From Prescottella subtropica (GTDB lineage Bacteria; Actinomycetota; Actinomycetes; Mycobacteriales; Mycobacteriaceae), in contig NZ_SKCH01000015.1 of NCBI RefSeq assembly GCF_005434945.1, positions 27,149-91,148 on the forward strand: a stretch of 64,000 nucleotides of DNA, written 5' to 3'. The notes under the pieces are model-generated. The model made no database searches and was not told the DNA's origin. It saw only the letters and a program-made list of their open reading frames with translations. The translations under genes were made by a program, and so were the position numbers. Shown here piece after piece: positions 26,629 to 36,925 of this stretch (positions are counted from its first letter, which is position 1; every line of letters begins with the position of its first letter).

Positions 26629-27669
26629 ATGATCGTGATGGGCATCGAGAGTTCGTGCGACGAGACCGGCGTCGGCATCGTCCGCCTCCGCGACGACGGC
26701 AGCTGCGAGTTGCTCGCCGACGAGGTGGCGTCGAGCGTCGACCAGCACGCCCGCTACGGCGGGGTGGTCCCCGAGGTGGCGTCCCGCGCGCATCTCGAGG
26801 CGATCGTGCCGACCATGCGGCGGGCCCTCGCCGCCGCCGGCATCGAGCGTCCGGACGCGCTCTGCGTGACGATCGGCCCCGGACTGGCGGGTGCGCTGCT
26901 CGTCGGGGTGGCCGCCGCGAAGGCGTACGCGGCCGCGTGGGGCATCCCGTTCTACGCGATCAACCACCTCGGTGGTCACGTCGCCGTCGACACCATCGAG
27001 CACGGCCCGATGCCGGCGTGCGTCGCCCTCCTCGTCTCCGGCGGGCACACCCACCTGCTGCACGTCGAGGAACTGGGCCGCAAGCCGATCGTCGAACTGG
27101 GCACCACCGTCGACGACGCGGCCGGAGAAGCGTTCGACAAGGTCGCCCGCCTGCTCGGTCTCGGCTTCCCCGGCGGTCCCGCGTTGGACAAGCTTGCGCA
27201 GCAGGGTGATCGGGACGCGATCGTGTTCCCGCGCGGCATGACCGGTCCGCGCGACGCCCGCCACGACTTCTCGTTCTCCGGACTGAAGACCGCCGTCGCC
27301 CGGTACGTCGAATCCAAACAGCGTGCGGGCGAAGAGATCCCCGTCGCCGACGTCGCCGCCGGATTCCAGGAGTCCGTCGCGGACGTACTCACGATGAAGG
27401 CGGTGCGGGCGGCCCGGGACGTCGGCGTCGACACCCTCGTCCTCGGCGGCGGTGCCACCGCGAACTCACGGATCCGATCGCTCGCGGAAGAACGCTGCGC
27501 CGCAGCAGGTATCACGCTCCGGGTGCCGCGGCCTCGGCTGTGCACCGACAACGGTGTGATGATCGCGGCGCTCGGCGCGCACCTCATCGCCGGCGGTGCC
27601 CAGCCGTCGCAGCTCACCGCGGCGACGAATCCGGGACTGTCGGTGTCGGTGAGCCAGATTCCGGCCTGA
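26629..27669 (+). CDS. tsaD: tRNA N6-threonylcarbamoyladenosine transferase TsaD
   Basis: 346 aa. TsaD transfers the threonylcarbamoyl group to A37. Features are [15 protein letters not shown], the [16 protein letters not shown] family segment, metal ligands H113 and H117 (INHLGGHV), [10 protein letters not shown] and [12 protein letters not shown]. The ATG at 26629 has AAGGAG upstream, 5 bp after rimI. The last 56 bp overlap the 3' end of the convergent Hsp70-like gene. Confidence 0.96.
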   Translation: MIVMGIESSCDETGVGIVRLRDDGSCELLADEVASSVDQHARYGGVVPEVASRAHLEAIVPTMRRALAAAGIERPDALCVTIGPGLAGALLVGVAAAKAYAAAWGIPFYAINHLGGHVAVDTIEHGPMPACVALLVSGGHTHLLHVEELGRKPIVELGTTVDDAAGEAFDKVARLLGLGFPGGPALDKLAQQGDRDAIVFPRGMTGPRDARHDFSFSGLKTAVARYVESKQRAGEEIPVADVAAGFQESVADVLTMKAVRAARDVGVDTLVLGGGATANSRIRSLAEERCAAAGITLRVPRPRLCTDNGVMIAALGAHLIAGGAQPSQLTAATNPGLSVSVSQIPA

Positions 27670-28957
27670 TCTCCGCGGAGCCGGCGTCGGGGCGGACCGG
27701 GGTCGCGGGCACGTCCGGGGCCGGTGCGTCCGGTGTCGGTGCGTCCGGTGTCGGTGCGTCCGGTGTCGCGAAGCCGTTGTGCGGGGCGAACTCCGGCAGC
27801 CAGGTGGGCCGCTCCGGCCACTTCGGCGGAATCCACGGCAGCGGATCCTTCGTGGTCGTCGTCGGCGACGGGATCCCGGTGGTCGGGGGTGGGGTCGACG
27901 GTGGCGGGGTCGGCGACGTGCTCGTCGGTGTGGTGTCGGTCGTCGGCCGGGGTTCGGTCGTCGTCGGGTAGCTGTACGTCGTCGGCGGCCACTGCCCGTT
28001 CGGGGCCTGCCACGTCGAGGTGGGGGACGGGTCCCCGGTCGGGACGTAGGTGTTCCCGGGTGCCGGTGCGGGCGGCTCCGGCGCCGGCGGCAACTCGGTC
28101 ACGACCTCCGGGGTGTCGACGAGACTTCCTGCGGGGGAGAAGTTTTCGGGTGCGTTCGGGATCATCTCCGTGACGCAGTACCCGAGTATCAGTGCGCCGA
28201 TCGCGAAGGCTCCGATGGCGGCCGCGGACACCCTGCTCCCGGTTCCGGTGACGACCGGGAACCGGTGGTGCTCCGCTGATCCCGCGAGCAGGGCTGCGCC
28301 CTTGGCCGTCGCGGCCTCCGGTTCGTCGACGACGAGAACCGGGAGGGTGCCGACGGTGTCCCCGAGGGCGGCGGCCGGCCCGGGAGTGTTCGCGCCCCCG
28401 CCGACGAGGACGACGGCCTCGGGAGTGCGCAGGCTGCGCTTCGCGACATGGTGAACGAATTCGGCTGTCCGGGAAGCGGTTCGAGCTGTGTCATGATCTG
28501 ATGCGGTGTCACGGTCGATGTCGGCGACACGATCACGCACCGAGATCGTGCCGTCGGCCGGATCGACGATCGTGACGGTCAGCCCGGACGCGCCGAGGTC
28601 CGCGAGAGCGATGTGGCCGTAGCGGTCGACGAGGCCGGTGCTGCGCAGATACTCGAGTGCCGCGTCGACCTCGGGGACCAACCGGATGGAGCGCCGTTGA
28701 TTCCTTGCGGCGGCACGCACGGCCGCGGCCTCGCCGTCGGTGCGGTACGCGACCGCGATCGCGTCCGGCTCGATCCGCCGATCGGGGATCTGCGTGGTCA
28801 TCAGGCCGATCGCGGACAGTGCCAGGCTGCCGATGTCGGTGCCCGAATCGGTGGAGATCGTCCGGTACTCGACCGACCGGGTACCCGACTCGTCGGTGGT
28901 GACGAGCGCGGCGCACACCCCGGATGCCCCGGTGGAGATTCCGAGCGAGCTGCGCAT
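27614..28957 (-). CDS. Hsp70/actin-like membrane protein with Pro/Thr-rich exported tail
   Basis: 447 aa. The N-terminal ~220 residues look like an ASKHA ATPase domain: [30 protein letters not shown] and [12 protein letters not shown] resemble the phosphate and adenosine loops of DnaK-like proteins. One membrane helix follows ([18 protein letters not shown], about 240-260), then ~190 residues rich in Pro, Thr and Ser. The tail includes [12 protein letters not shown] and near-perfect DAPTP repeats. I recall similar proteins in Rhodococcus and Nocardia as uncharacterised families. It ends within tsaD (56-bp antisense overlap). A sensing or scaffolding role at the envelope is inference. Confidence 0.7.
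   Translation of the reverse strand: MRSSLGISTGASGVCAALVTTDESGTRSVEYRTISTDSGTDIGSLALSAIGLMTTQIPDRRIEPDAIAVAYRTDGEAAAVRAAARNQRRSIRLVPEVDAALEYLRSTGLVDRYGHIALADLGASGLTVTIVDPADGTISVRDRVADIDRDTASDHDTARTASRTAEFVHHVAKRSLRTPEAVVLVGGGANTPGPAAALGDTVGTLPVLVVDEPEAATAKGAALLAGSAEHHRFPVVTGTGSRVSAAAIGAFAIGALILGYCVTEMIPNAPENFSPAGSLVDTPEVVTELPPAPEPPAPAPGNTYVPTGDPSPTSTWQAPNGQWPPTTYSYPTTTEPRPTTDTTPTSTSPTPPPSTPPPTTGIPSPTTTTKDPLPWIPPKWPERPTWLPEFAPHNGFATPDAPTPDAPTPDAPAPDVPATPVRPDAGSAEIRPESGSPTPTVPDSSPR
27725..27769 (-). repeat. Three tandem 15-bp repeats in the Hsp70-like gene
   Basis: The unit TGCGTCCGGTGTCGG occurs at 27725-27739 and 27740-27754, and with one change at 27755-27769. On the coding strand each unit encodes DAPTP or DAPAP. 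Near-identity at the DNA level points to recent slippage, so the length may vary between strains. Confidence 0.85.
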
Positions 28958-29067
28958 GGTTCACCCCCTGTCCGCGGCTGCTGTTATCCGAACGTTACCG
29001 AACATCGTCGGATGGTGCTCGGCCCGGTACGTCGTCCCAGGTGGTGCGACGTGTGAGGCTGGAGGGC

Positions 29068-29634
29068 ATGGAGCCGATCGAGGGAACGGAAGGGCCGGTG
29101 CCCGATTCGAGGGATGGACGGACGCCGACCCGGGCACTGCTCGGGGTGCTGCTCCGCCCGCTCGTGACCGTCTCGGGGCTCATGATCGCCTATTTCGTGC
29201 TGCCGATGACGGATCTGTCCGACGCCGGCACGGTCGCCGTCCTCGTCGGCGGCGTGCTGGGCATCGCCGCGCTGTTCGGGTGGCAGGTGTGGTGCATCCT
29301 CCGGTCGCCGGTGCCGACCCTGCGTTCCGCGGAGGCGCTGGTGGTGACGCTCCCGACGTACCTGCTGGGGTCGGCGACCGCGGTGCACCTGATGTCGTCG
29401 ACGGATCCGGCGGCGTTCACACAGCCGCTGACCCGGATCGACGCGCTGTACTTCACGCTGACGGTGTTCGCGACGGTCGGCTTCGGTGACATCGCCGCCG
29501 TCGACCAGACCGCACGTATCCTGGTGACCGCGATGATCGTCGGCAATCTCGTGATGCTCTCGGTCGGCATCCGTCTGCTGACCGCCGCCGGGAAACGGGG
29601 GCGGGCCCGCCACCACGGCGACGGGCCCGCCTGA
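29068..29634 (+). CDS. Two-pore-type potassium channel-like protein
   Basis: 188 aa. Four hydrophobic segments are visible: about 25-47, 53-76, 88-107 and 150-172. Before the last lies a pore loop with selectivity filter TVGFGD (in YFTLTVFATVGFGDIAAVD). This is an Ion_trans_2 K+ channel pore with two extra N-terminal helices and no regulatory domain. The ATG at 29068 has GGAGGG directly upstream. It is flanked by genes on the opposite strand and appears monocistronic. Confidence 0.85.
   Translation: MEPIEGTEGPVPDSRDGRTPTRALLGVLLRPLVTVSGLMIAYFVLPMTDLSDAGTVAVLVGGVLGIAALFGWQVWCILRSPVPTLRSAEALVVTLPTYLLGSATAVHLMSSTDPAAFTQPLTRIDALYFTLTVFATVGFGDIAAVDQTARILVTAMIVGNLVMLSVGIRLLTAAGKRGRARHHGDGPA
29600..29631. 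terminator. Hairpin overlapping the channel gene 3' end
   Basis: A 10-bp stem, GGCGGGCCCG (29600-29609) and its complement (29622-29631), covers the last codons before the stop at 29632-29634. The convergent phosphoesterase gene ends at 29641, so the hairpin can serve both. Confidence 0.55.
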
Positions 29635-29640
29635 CGGGTG

Positions 29641-31368
29641 TCAGCGCAGCGTCGCCAGCACCAGTTCCACGTTGTGGTCGGGAGATCCGCCGAGCAGCTT
29701 CGGGTCGGCGTGGATGTCGTTGAACGAGAACTCCCGGTACATCGACGCCAGACCGGCTGGGGAGAAGTCGTCGTAGTCGACCTGCAGGGGGCTGTCGGCC
29801 TCGATGAGCGTCGTCAGCAGCGACACGGTGCCGTCCGCGTTGTCGACGACCTCGATGATCCGGCCCTGCTGCGGGAAGTCGATGTGCGACGCCGTGTTGA
29901 TCTCCCAGAAACTCTGCTCGGGCGTCTTGCCGACCTGCGGGGTGATCCGGTTCTCGTGGGTGTGGCCGTTGACCCAGGCGAGCACGTTCGGGAACCGGTG
30001 CAGCAGATCGACGAGTTGGGCGCCCTTGATCCGCGCCTCGAGCGGCCGTTCCGGGTCCGGGATCGTGTTCGCCATCGTGGTGGACGTGTGGTGGCTGAAC
30101 AGCACGAAGTAGGTGTCGGTGCGCGATTGGGTGACCGGCGCGCCGCTCGCGTCGTAGTAGGTGTTGCTGCCGGCCAGCAGGGTCCGCTCGATCCAGCGGA
30201 ACTGTTCCTCACCGAGCGAGCCGTCGACGAAACCGGCCCGGTTGGTGGAGTCCATGCTGATCCCGACGACACCGGGCGCGATCTCGAACGTGTAGTAGCC
30301 GATCCCGGTCTCGTCGGCGTCGGGCGCGAACCCGTGCCCGACCGGTCCGGGACCGGTGGCGGCCGGATCGAGGTGCGCGGCGATGAACTCCCGCGGCGTG
30401 AACGGCTTACGGTGCGCGTCCGGGGTGACGATGCGCGGCGGCGTGGTGATCGCCGACAGCAGGTTCAGCAGCGCCGTCGGATCGGAGCTGAGCGCACTCG
30501 AGATGCGAGCCGACTGATCGGACGAGTCCGGAACCTCGAACTTCTTGTCACCCGTGTACATCTGTTCGAGGAACCCGATCCCGCTCGGCAGGGTGCCGAC
30601 GACCGAGTCGTCGTGATTGCCGAACACGCAGTACCACTTGGTGTCCAGGCCCGGGCTGGTGACGGGCTGCAGGACCGCGGACAACAGTCCGGGAATCTCC
30701 GGGAACCCGGCCTTCTTGTAGATGTCGCGGATCGACGACTCCGGATTCCAGTACAGATCGGCACCCGAGTTCTGCACGCCCTCGAAGCGCGTCGGATCGC
30801 CCGTGTTGGGGGTGAGGGTGCCGCCGTTGAGGGCGGTGAGGAACCAGCCCAGCTCGGCGAACTCCTTGTTGTCGGTGTTGTCACCGGTGGTGACGACCGC
30901 GTCGAAGTCGCGTTGCGTGTGCGGACCCTTGCGCAGCGAGTTCACCCGATCGATCAGCGACACCAGGCCCTGCGTCGTCATCGTCTCCTGCGGGCGGTGC
31001 GCCGCCGCCTGGAACGGATGGACGTACTCGAAACGCACGGGCGACTGGGCGTCGGTCACGTGCACGTCGGTGAGCTGGACCAGCGACGCCAGCGCGGTGC
31101 GCCGGTCCTCGCGCCCGGACTTGGCTTCCGCCAGATCGTTGCGCACCACGAGCGGCCACCCCGGTCCGGCAGTGAGCCGGCGGTAGCCGTTCGTGCCGAG
31201 GGGGATCGCCACCGATTCGAGCGTGGTGCCCGCGGCCGACGCCGGCAGCGGAGCCGCCGCCAGGGCCTGTCCCGCAAGCGGATTCCACGATCGGTCCCCG
31301 ATCAGGGGGAGACCCGCGATTCCCAGTGCCCCGACACCGGCCGCACCGAAGAAGGTGCGCCGATTCAT
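29641..31368 (-). CDS. Tat-exported metallophosphoesterase (TIGR03767-like)
   Basis: 575 aa. The N-terminus MNRRTFFGAAGVGALGIAGLP is a twin-arginine signal, so the folded protein goes outside the membrane. The calcineurin-like core shows LVQLTDVHVTD, VVTTGDNTDN, FGNHDDSVVG, LFSHHTSTT and WVNGHTHENR, the five metal-ligand blocks in order. Length and layout fit the actinobacterial family TIGR03767. The natural phosphoester is unknown. I chose ATG 31368; an in-frame GTG at 31392 would add eight residues before the Tat motif. The gene follows the 164-aa protein gene by 58 bp. Confidence 0.86.
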   Translation of the reverse strand: MNRRTFFGAAGVGALGIAGLPLIGDRSWNPLAGQALAAAPLPASAAGTTLESVAIPLGTNGYRRLTAGPGWPLVVRNDLAEAKSGREDRRTALASLVQLTDVHVTDAQSPVRFEYVHPFQAAAHRPQETMTTQGLVSLIDRVNSLRKGPHTQRDFDAVVTTGDNTDNKEFAELGWFLTALNGGTLTPNTGDPTRFEGVQNSGADLYWNPESSIRDIYKKAGFPEIPGLLSAVLQPVTSPGLDTKWYCVFGNHDDSVVGTLPSGIGFLEQMYTGDKKFEVPDSSDQSARISSALSSDPTALLNLLSAITTPPRIVTPDAHRKPFTPREFIAAHLDPAATGPGPVGHGFAPDADETGIGYYTFEIAPGVVGISMDSTNRAGFVDGSLGEEQFRWIERTLLAGSNTYYDASGAPVTQSRTDTYFVLFSHHTSTTMANTIPDPERPLEARIKGAQLVDLLHRFPNVLAWVNGHTHENRITPQVGKTPEQSFWEINTASHIDFPQQGRIIEVVDNADGTVSLLTTLIEADSPLQVDYDDFSPAGLASMYREFSFNDIHADPKLLGGSPDHNVELVLATLR

Positions 31369-31405
31369 TCCGTTCGTCTGCTGTTCACCCACGCGCACAC
31401 TGTAT

Positions 31406-31430
31406 GTGACAGATGGGGCACAAGTGTCAC
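31406..31430. promoter_or_regulatory. GTGACA/TGTCAC inverted repeat before the phosphoesterase gene
   Basis: GTGACA (31406-31411) and TGTCAC (31425-31430) face each other with 13 nt between. The left half is 38 bp before the phosphoesterase start; the right half overlaps the stop of the upstream gene. It could be an operator, but spacing does not match the actinobacterial Crp site. Confidence 0.3.
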
Positions 31431-31921
31431 GTTCGTGGCAAGTCGGTGATGCCGGTGTCGAGTCCGCCGATCGGGGCGACGACGTCGCCGGTGTGCGGAT
31501 CGGCCCACGCAGGCGCACCGTCGACGACCTTCGGTGTCAACAGGTGCCGGCCGCGCGACGGCCACTGCACGAACTCGTATCCGGCCAGCTCCGTCTGCAC
31601 GACGTCGGCCGTCCACACCGCGGCCTCCGGGAACGCGGCGTCCATCGACAGGTTCCCGCCGATGCCGAATCCGCCGATGCCGCCGCTCTTCTGCCAGCCG
31701 ACGAGAACCGTGTAGTCCTCGGTGATCGACAACTCCCACACCAGACGGTCGACGCGGACGTCGCGTCCGTGGCGCAGGAACCGCAGATCCCGCGCCACCG
31801 CCGTGAGAGCGCGCACCCAGGCAGGCGGGGCGTCGAATCCCGGGTCGTCGAGTATCTCGACGCCGTTGTCCGCCGGCAGGTACTGCCAGGTCAGCCGGTC
31901 CGGGAACATCGCGTCGAACAT
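31427..31921 (-). CDS. Uncharacterised 164-aa cytoplasmic protein
   Basis: 164 aa, ATG at 31921, 7 bp after the stop of the upstream gene and probably co-transcribed with it. No signal peptide, membrane segment or known catalytic motif is visible. The sequence is Trp- and Asp-rich with a short Gly run (SGGIGGFGIGGNLSMDAAF) and beta-type strands (YTVLVGWQKS, VWELSITEDY). I do not recognise the family. Codon use is like the neighbours. Confidence 0.65.
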   Translation of the reverse strand: MFDAMFPDRLTWQYLPADNGVEILDDPGFDAPPAWVRALTAVARDLRFLRHGRDVRVDRLVWELSITEDYTVLVGWQKSGGIGGFGIGGNLSMDAAFPEAAVWTADVVQTELAGYEFVQWPSRGRHLLTPKVVDGAPAWADPHTGDVVAPIGGLDTGITDLPRT

Positions 31922-31928
31922 CGTCGTG

Positions 31929-32918
31929 TCACTCCGTCTCCGACTGCGGCGCCTGTAACCGCACCTCGGCGATCAGCCCGTAGTGGTCGGAGCCGACGAT
32001 CTCGATCCGTTCGAGCGAGGTGGCCTGTGCGCCCTTGGTGAGGATGTGGTCGATGCCGACGACGGCCGGATACCGTTTGTCCGTCGGATACGTGGGCAGG
32101 ATTCCGGCACCGAGGAGGTCGGCGGCGTCGATGTAGCCGCCGCGGCGCAGATCTCGGAACTTGCGGTGCGTGTAGGTGGCGTTGAAGTCGCCGGCCACGA
32201 TCACGTTGTCGTGGACGGCCGCCGCGTCGAGTTCGTCGCGTAGCGCGTCGAAGTCGGCGGTCCAGTGTTCGGCGGGCGCGATGTAGGCGGGCACCGGGTG
32301 CACGTCGTACAGCACCACCGGTTCCGGTAGGCCCGCGTCGACGTCGACGGCCAGGTTCGTCAGCGCCATGGTGTCCACGAGTCGTCCGTTCGACAGCGGC
32401 AGCCGGCTGTAGACGCCGCCGCCGTTGCCGCCGGTGCGCGGCTCGAGCACCGTGTACGGCAGTACGTCCTCGAGGCCGGCGTCCCGCAGTGCCGTGACGG
32501 CCGGTTCCGTCAGTTCCTGGATCGTCACGACGTCGACGTCCCGGTCTCGGACCGTGCGCACGAACGCGTCCGGATCCGCCGACCCCACCATGATGTTCGA
32601 CTGCAGCACCCGCACCACCGGTCCGTCGGGGACGGTGCCGGCACCGTCCGCGCCGCCGATCCACAGCGGGCCGAGCGCCCACCCGCTCAATGCGAGCACC
32701 ACCACCGACACGCCCGCGAGGATCCATTGGCGGGCCACCGCGGTGACGATCACCCCGAGCACCGTCACCACCGACAGCAGCGGCGTGACCGATGCCGCCA
32801 CGATCACCGCGTTCGCGGACGCCCCGGACCGGAACGCGGCGAGCGCGATCAGCCCGGACACGATGCCGGCGACCCCGACCGCTGTCGCGAGCCATCGGAA
32901 CGTGACCGCACGCCTCAT
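31929..32918 (-). CDS. Membrane-anchored endonuclease/exonuclease/phosphatase-family protein
   Basis: 329 aa. About three hydrophobic helices in the first 95 residues anchor the enzyme. An EEP domain follows: LQSNIMVGSAD, VVTIQELTEPA (Glu metal ligand), VIVAGDFNATYTH and SDHYGLIAEVRL (catalytic Asp-His). The active site is expected outside the membrane. Substrate could be a phospholipid, phosphoester or extracellular DNA; the sequence does not decide. The ATG at 32918 has an excellent GAAGGAG site. It is divergent from groES, with the CIRCE operator between them. Confidence 0.85.
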   Translation of the reverse strand: MRRAVTFRWLATAVGVAGIVSGLIALAAFRSGASANAVIVAASVTPLLSVVTVLGVIVTAVARQWILAGVSVVVLALSGWALGPLWIGGADGAGTVPDGPVVRVLQSNIMVGSADPDAFVRTVRDRDVDVVTIQELTEPAVTALRDAGLEDVLPYTVLEPRTGGNGGGVYSRLPLSNGRLVDTMALTNLAVDVDAGLPEPVVLYDVHPVPAYIAPAEHWTADFDALRDELDAAAVHDNVIVAGDFNATYTHRKFRDLRRGGYIDAADLLGAGILPTYPTDKRYPAVVGIDHILTKGAQATSLERIEIVGSDHYGLIAEVRLQAPQSETE

Positions 32919-32986
32919 CGAATCTCCTTCTGCAGCCGGTGTGGTCGCCGCAGCGTATCCGGCCCGTGCGACACGGAGCGCCGCCC

Positions 32987-33020
32987 TTGAGCGCTGGCAC
33001 TCGCGTGTATAGAGTGCTAG
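32987..33020 (+). promoter_or_regulatory. groES-groEL1 promoter with CIRCE operator (HrcA site)
   Basis: CTGGCACTC (32994-33002), 9 nt, GAGTGCTAG (33012-33020): a CIRCE element with the canonical 9-9-9 layout, differing from consensus TTAGCACTC at two positions. It overlaps -35 TTGAGC (32987-32992) and -10 TAGAGT (33010-33015; 17-bp spacer), so bound HrcA would block RNA polymerase. A 126-nt leader follows, holding two small hairpins (AGTCACC/GGTGACT and CCGAGG/CCTCGG). Confidence 0.85.
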
Positions 33021-33146
33021 TCGACGCTGAGCGAGTCCCGGCACCCGCGACGACGGGGCTTGCGAAGAGTCACCCTGGTGACTAACTGATCGTGGTCCGA
33101 GGAACAGCCTCGGGCCCAACGAACCCCTGAAGATGGAGGGCTCATC

Positions 33147-33449
33147 GTGGCGAGCGTGAACATCAAGCCGCTCGAGGACAAGATCCTCGTCCAGGCCAAC
33201 GAGGCCGAGACGACGACTGCCTCCGGCCTGGTCATCCCCGACACGGCGAAGGAGAAGCCCCAGGAGGGCACCGTCGTCGCAGTCGGACCCGGCCGCTGGG
33301 ACGAGGGCGGCGAGAAGCGCATCCCCCTGGACGTCCAGGAAGGCGACACCGTCATCTACAGCAAGTACGGCGGAACCGAGATCAAGTACGCCGGCCAGGA
33401 GTACCTGATCCTGTCGGCTCGCGACGTGCTGGCTGTCGTCGCCAAGTAA
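33147..33449 (+). CDS. groES: Co-chaperonin GroES (Hsp10)
   Basis: 100 aa, full length for the family. It caps the GroEL ring during folding. The mobile loop is [19 protein letters not shown] and the roof hairpin [13 protein letters not shown]; the ending [15 protein letters not shown] is typical. The GTG at 33147 follows GGAGGG. Expression is under the CIRCE promoter upstream. Confidence 0.97.
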   Translation: MASVNIKPLEDKILVQANEAETTTASGLVIPDTAKEKPQEGTVVAVGPGRWDEGGEKRIPLDVQEGDTVIYSKYGGTEIKYAGQEYLILSARDVLAVVAK

Positions 33450-35150
<1,701 letters not shown>

Positions 35151-35169
35151 CCCGACGGCACCCGCTGCA

Positions 35170-35208
35170 CGACGAGACCCCCGGACGCATCGTCCGGGGG
35201 TCTCGTCG
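35170..35208. terminator. Bidirectional terminator groEL1 / whiB3
   Basis: An 18-bp perfect stem (35170-35187 with 35191-35208; arm CGACGAGACCCCCGGACG) and a 3-nt loop, followed by TT. It sits between the convergent groEL1 and whiB3 stops. Confidence 0.85.
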
Positions 35209-35220
35209 TTGCGGTGCGGG

Positions 35221-35511
35221 TCAGGCGACCCGGCGGCGGGACTGCCGGGTGAGCGTCTCCCGCTCGGACTCCGACATGCCGCCCCAGATCCCGTACGGTT
35301 CGGACACCGTCAGTGCATGGCGGCGGCACTGGGCCAGCACCGGGCAGCGGTGGCAGGTTTCCTTGGCCCGGTTCTCCCGCGCCGCGCGGGCCCGACCCCG
35401 CTCGCCGTCCGGGTGGAAGAACACGGCGGAATCCATGCCCCGGCACAGCCCGCGCATCTGCCAGTCCCAGATATCGGCGTTCGGGCCGGGAAGATGATTC
35501 GGTACAGGCAT
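35221..35511 (-). CDS. whiB3: Iron-sulfur redox regulator WhiB3
   Basis: 96 aa. A WhiB-family [4Fe-4S] protein with ligands C23, C53, C56 and C62 (LCRGMD; CHRCPVLAQC) and the GIWGG turn, then a basic tail (SRRRVA). The N-terminal PNHLPGPNADIWDWQMRGLCRGMDS closely follows M. tuberculosis WhiB3, and its place between groEL1 and an Rv3415c-like gene is identical. WhiB3 senses O2, NO and redox state and controls lipid anabolism. The ATG at 35511 has AGAGGAG upstream. The basic tail is shorter than in M. tuberculosis WhiB3. Confidence 0.9.
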   Translation of the reverse strand: MPVPNHLPGPNADIWDWQMRGLCRGMDSAVFFHPDGERGRARAARENRAKETCHRCPVLAQCRRHALTVSEPYGIWGGMSESERETLTRQSRRRVA

Positions 35512-35752
35512 CAAAGGACTCCTCTGTCAGCAGGCTCGCGATGGTGCTGCGAGCGGCCCGCCACCCCCCGTGGATGACGGGACCAATGAAATCGGTCACG
35601 CACACGCCACCGTAAAGGGGAACATGAAATCTCGTCAACACTTTCGTCCCGTGTCGATTTGCATATCTTCGAAGCGAAGAATTAACGGGATGGTCATTTA
35701 CATCCGATCGGTGGTGTGATTGCCTGGCATCGGCCACGTGAAGGAGGCTTCC

Positions 35753-35869
35753 GTGGGCGTGCCCGTGTCCGACCTGGACGATCGTTCGGCGGACCGGGGC
35801 GGTCAGGTTACCGAAGAGTATTGTTTCGCCGATCCGGTAACGCTGTCGTCACGAATTCTTCAAATTTGA
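35753..35869 (+). CDS. Candidate 38-aa small protein
   Basis: GTG 35753 is preceded by a near-perfect ribosome site (AAGGAGG at 35741-35747, 5-nt spacing). The reading frame runs 38 codons to TGA 35867, giving VGVPVSDLDDRSADRGGQ and ending SSRILQI. It is acidic in the first half. Its stop lies inside the CTTCAAATTTGAAG palindrome. No homologue is recalled. It may be a real small protein, a regulatory leader peptide or chance. Confidence 0.35.
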   Translation: MGVPVSDLDDRSADRGGQVTEEYCFADPVTLSSRILQI

Positions 35870-35871
35870 AG
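35858..35871. promoter_or_regulatory. Perfect AT-rich palindrome (candidate operator)
   Basis: CTTCAAATTTGAAG is a perfect 14-bp palindrome in a high-GC genome, within the whiB3 divergent region. It has the size and symmetry of a dimeric repressor site. No cognate regulator is obvious. Confidence 0.4.
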
Positions 35872-36019
35872 CAAAATTTCGGGGCGGCCGGATTGGTGCC
35901 GTATGTGGAGAATTTGACGGTCGTCCAGTTTGTGGTGTGGTGACCATTCCCGCATACGGTGCGCCACCGGTGTGGACGCCGTCGGATGCCGTGTTCCGGC
36001 GTGGTGCGATGATCGCCGG

Positions 36020-36820
36020 ATGCTTCGCGACGTTGCGTTCGGCCCGGATCCGGGGCGGTATCCGCTGCCCACCGACGAGAACTGCGTGGGGCGGTGGCAT
36101 CGGGCGGTGGCACTCGGCGGCCAGGGTCGATACGCGCAGGCCCGGGCCGAACTCGCGGTCCTGCGGCGGCCCGGGGTCCGGCCCGCCGTGGCCGCACTCG
36201 CCGCGAGCACGCAGGCGTCCCTGTTGCGGCAGCTGGGTTTCCACGCGCACGCATCCGGCTACGACGGCGCCGCGCTGGCCCTCGCCGGTGCGAGCGGGGA
36301 CGGCCCGGCCGCGGACCCGCTGCTGCACGAGGCGCGCTGCGACGCGTTCACCGGACTCGCGGCCGATGCGCTCGGCTGCGGACGGCTCCCGCTCGGCCAT
36401 CGGATGCTGCAGCGGTGCCGGCAGTACCTGGACGACGTCGACACGCCGGACACGTTGTGGCGGCAGTACATCCGTCTGCACTGGGTGAGCGCCGAGATCG
36501 CCCTCGCCGCGGGCGACTTCGAGACCGCGACGGTGCACGCCCGGGACGCGGTCGCCCGCGCCGCCGACGCCCCGTCGGTCCGGCACCGCGTCAAGTCGGC
36601 ACTGCTGTCCGCGGCCGCGGCGACCGGACAGGCCACCCCCGACGTCGCCCACGAGACGGCGCGGCAGGTCCTCGACGATTGCGGCGAGCACGGACTGCTC
36701 CCGCTGCGGTGGGCCGCGGCGATGCTCCTCGACGGAGTGAGACCGGACCCGTCCGCCCGCGCGATCCGCGACGACTGCGCCGCCGAGATCGCGCGTCGGG
36801 GCGGGAGATTCACGAAATGA
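36020..36820 (+). CDS. TPR-like protein, Rv3415c homologue
   Basis: 266 aa from ATG 36020. Helical repeats of TPR type are suggested by spaced segments such as HRAVALGGQGRYAQARAEL, LHWVSAEIALAAGDFETAT and VHARDAVARAADAPS. No catalytic motif or signal is seen. In M. tuberculosis Rv3415c holds the same place between whiB3 and sigD on the same strand as sigD. It may be a partner in SigD control, but that is only neighbourhood. Upstream in-frame codons exist back to 35930 but show no conserved pattern. Confidence 0.7.
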   Translation: MLRDVAFGPDPGRYPLPTDENCVGRWHRAVALGGQGRYAQARAELAVLRRPGVRPAVAALAASTQASLLRQLGFHAHASGYDGAALALAGASGDGPAADPLLHEARCDAFTGLAADALGCGRLPLGHRMLQRCRQYLDDVDTPDTLWRQYIRLHWVSAEIALAAGDFETATVHARDAVARAADAPSVRHRVKSALLSAAAATGQATPDVAHETARQVLDDCGEHGLLPLRWAAAMLLDGVRPDPSARAIRDDCAAEIARRGGRFTK

Positions 36821-36925
36821 CCAGTGGATATGCGCGCGCGCCACAGATGCGTCGGGGACGGTCGTTACTCTTACAGGCGTTCCGCCTCACCGCGGAAGCA
36901 CACCCGGCCGGGGGGACGTGCCACT

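Larger units (their letters stand above)
35512..36019. promoter_or_regulatory. Long divergent control region whiB3 / Rv3415c-like
   Basis: 508 bp without an annotated large gene, AT-richer than its surroundings at 35640-35720 and 35850-35880. It holds a small candidate ORF at 35753-35869, a perfect 14-bp palindrome at 35858-35871 and the octamer GTAACGCT at 35837-35844. whiB3 is transcribed leftward from it and the Rv3415c-like gene rightward. I cannot assign individual promoters with confidence. Confidence 0.5.

Noticed and set aside
35563..35578. C-rich hairpin CCAC-CCCCC-GTGG, as in 6C RNA
   Set aside because: Only one C-loop hairpin is present; the 6C motif needs two.
35716..35943. A 75-codon frame in the whiB3 upstream region
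   Set aside because: No ribosome site and Arg/Gly-rich shadow-like composition; the overlapping 38-codon frame at 35753 is the better candidate.
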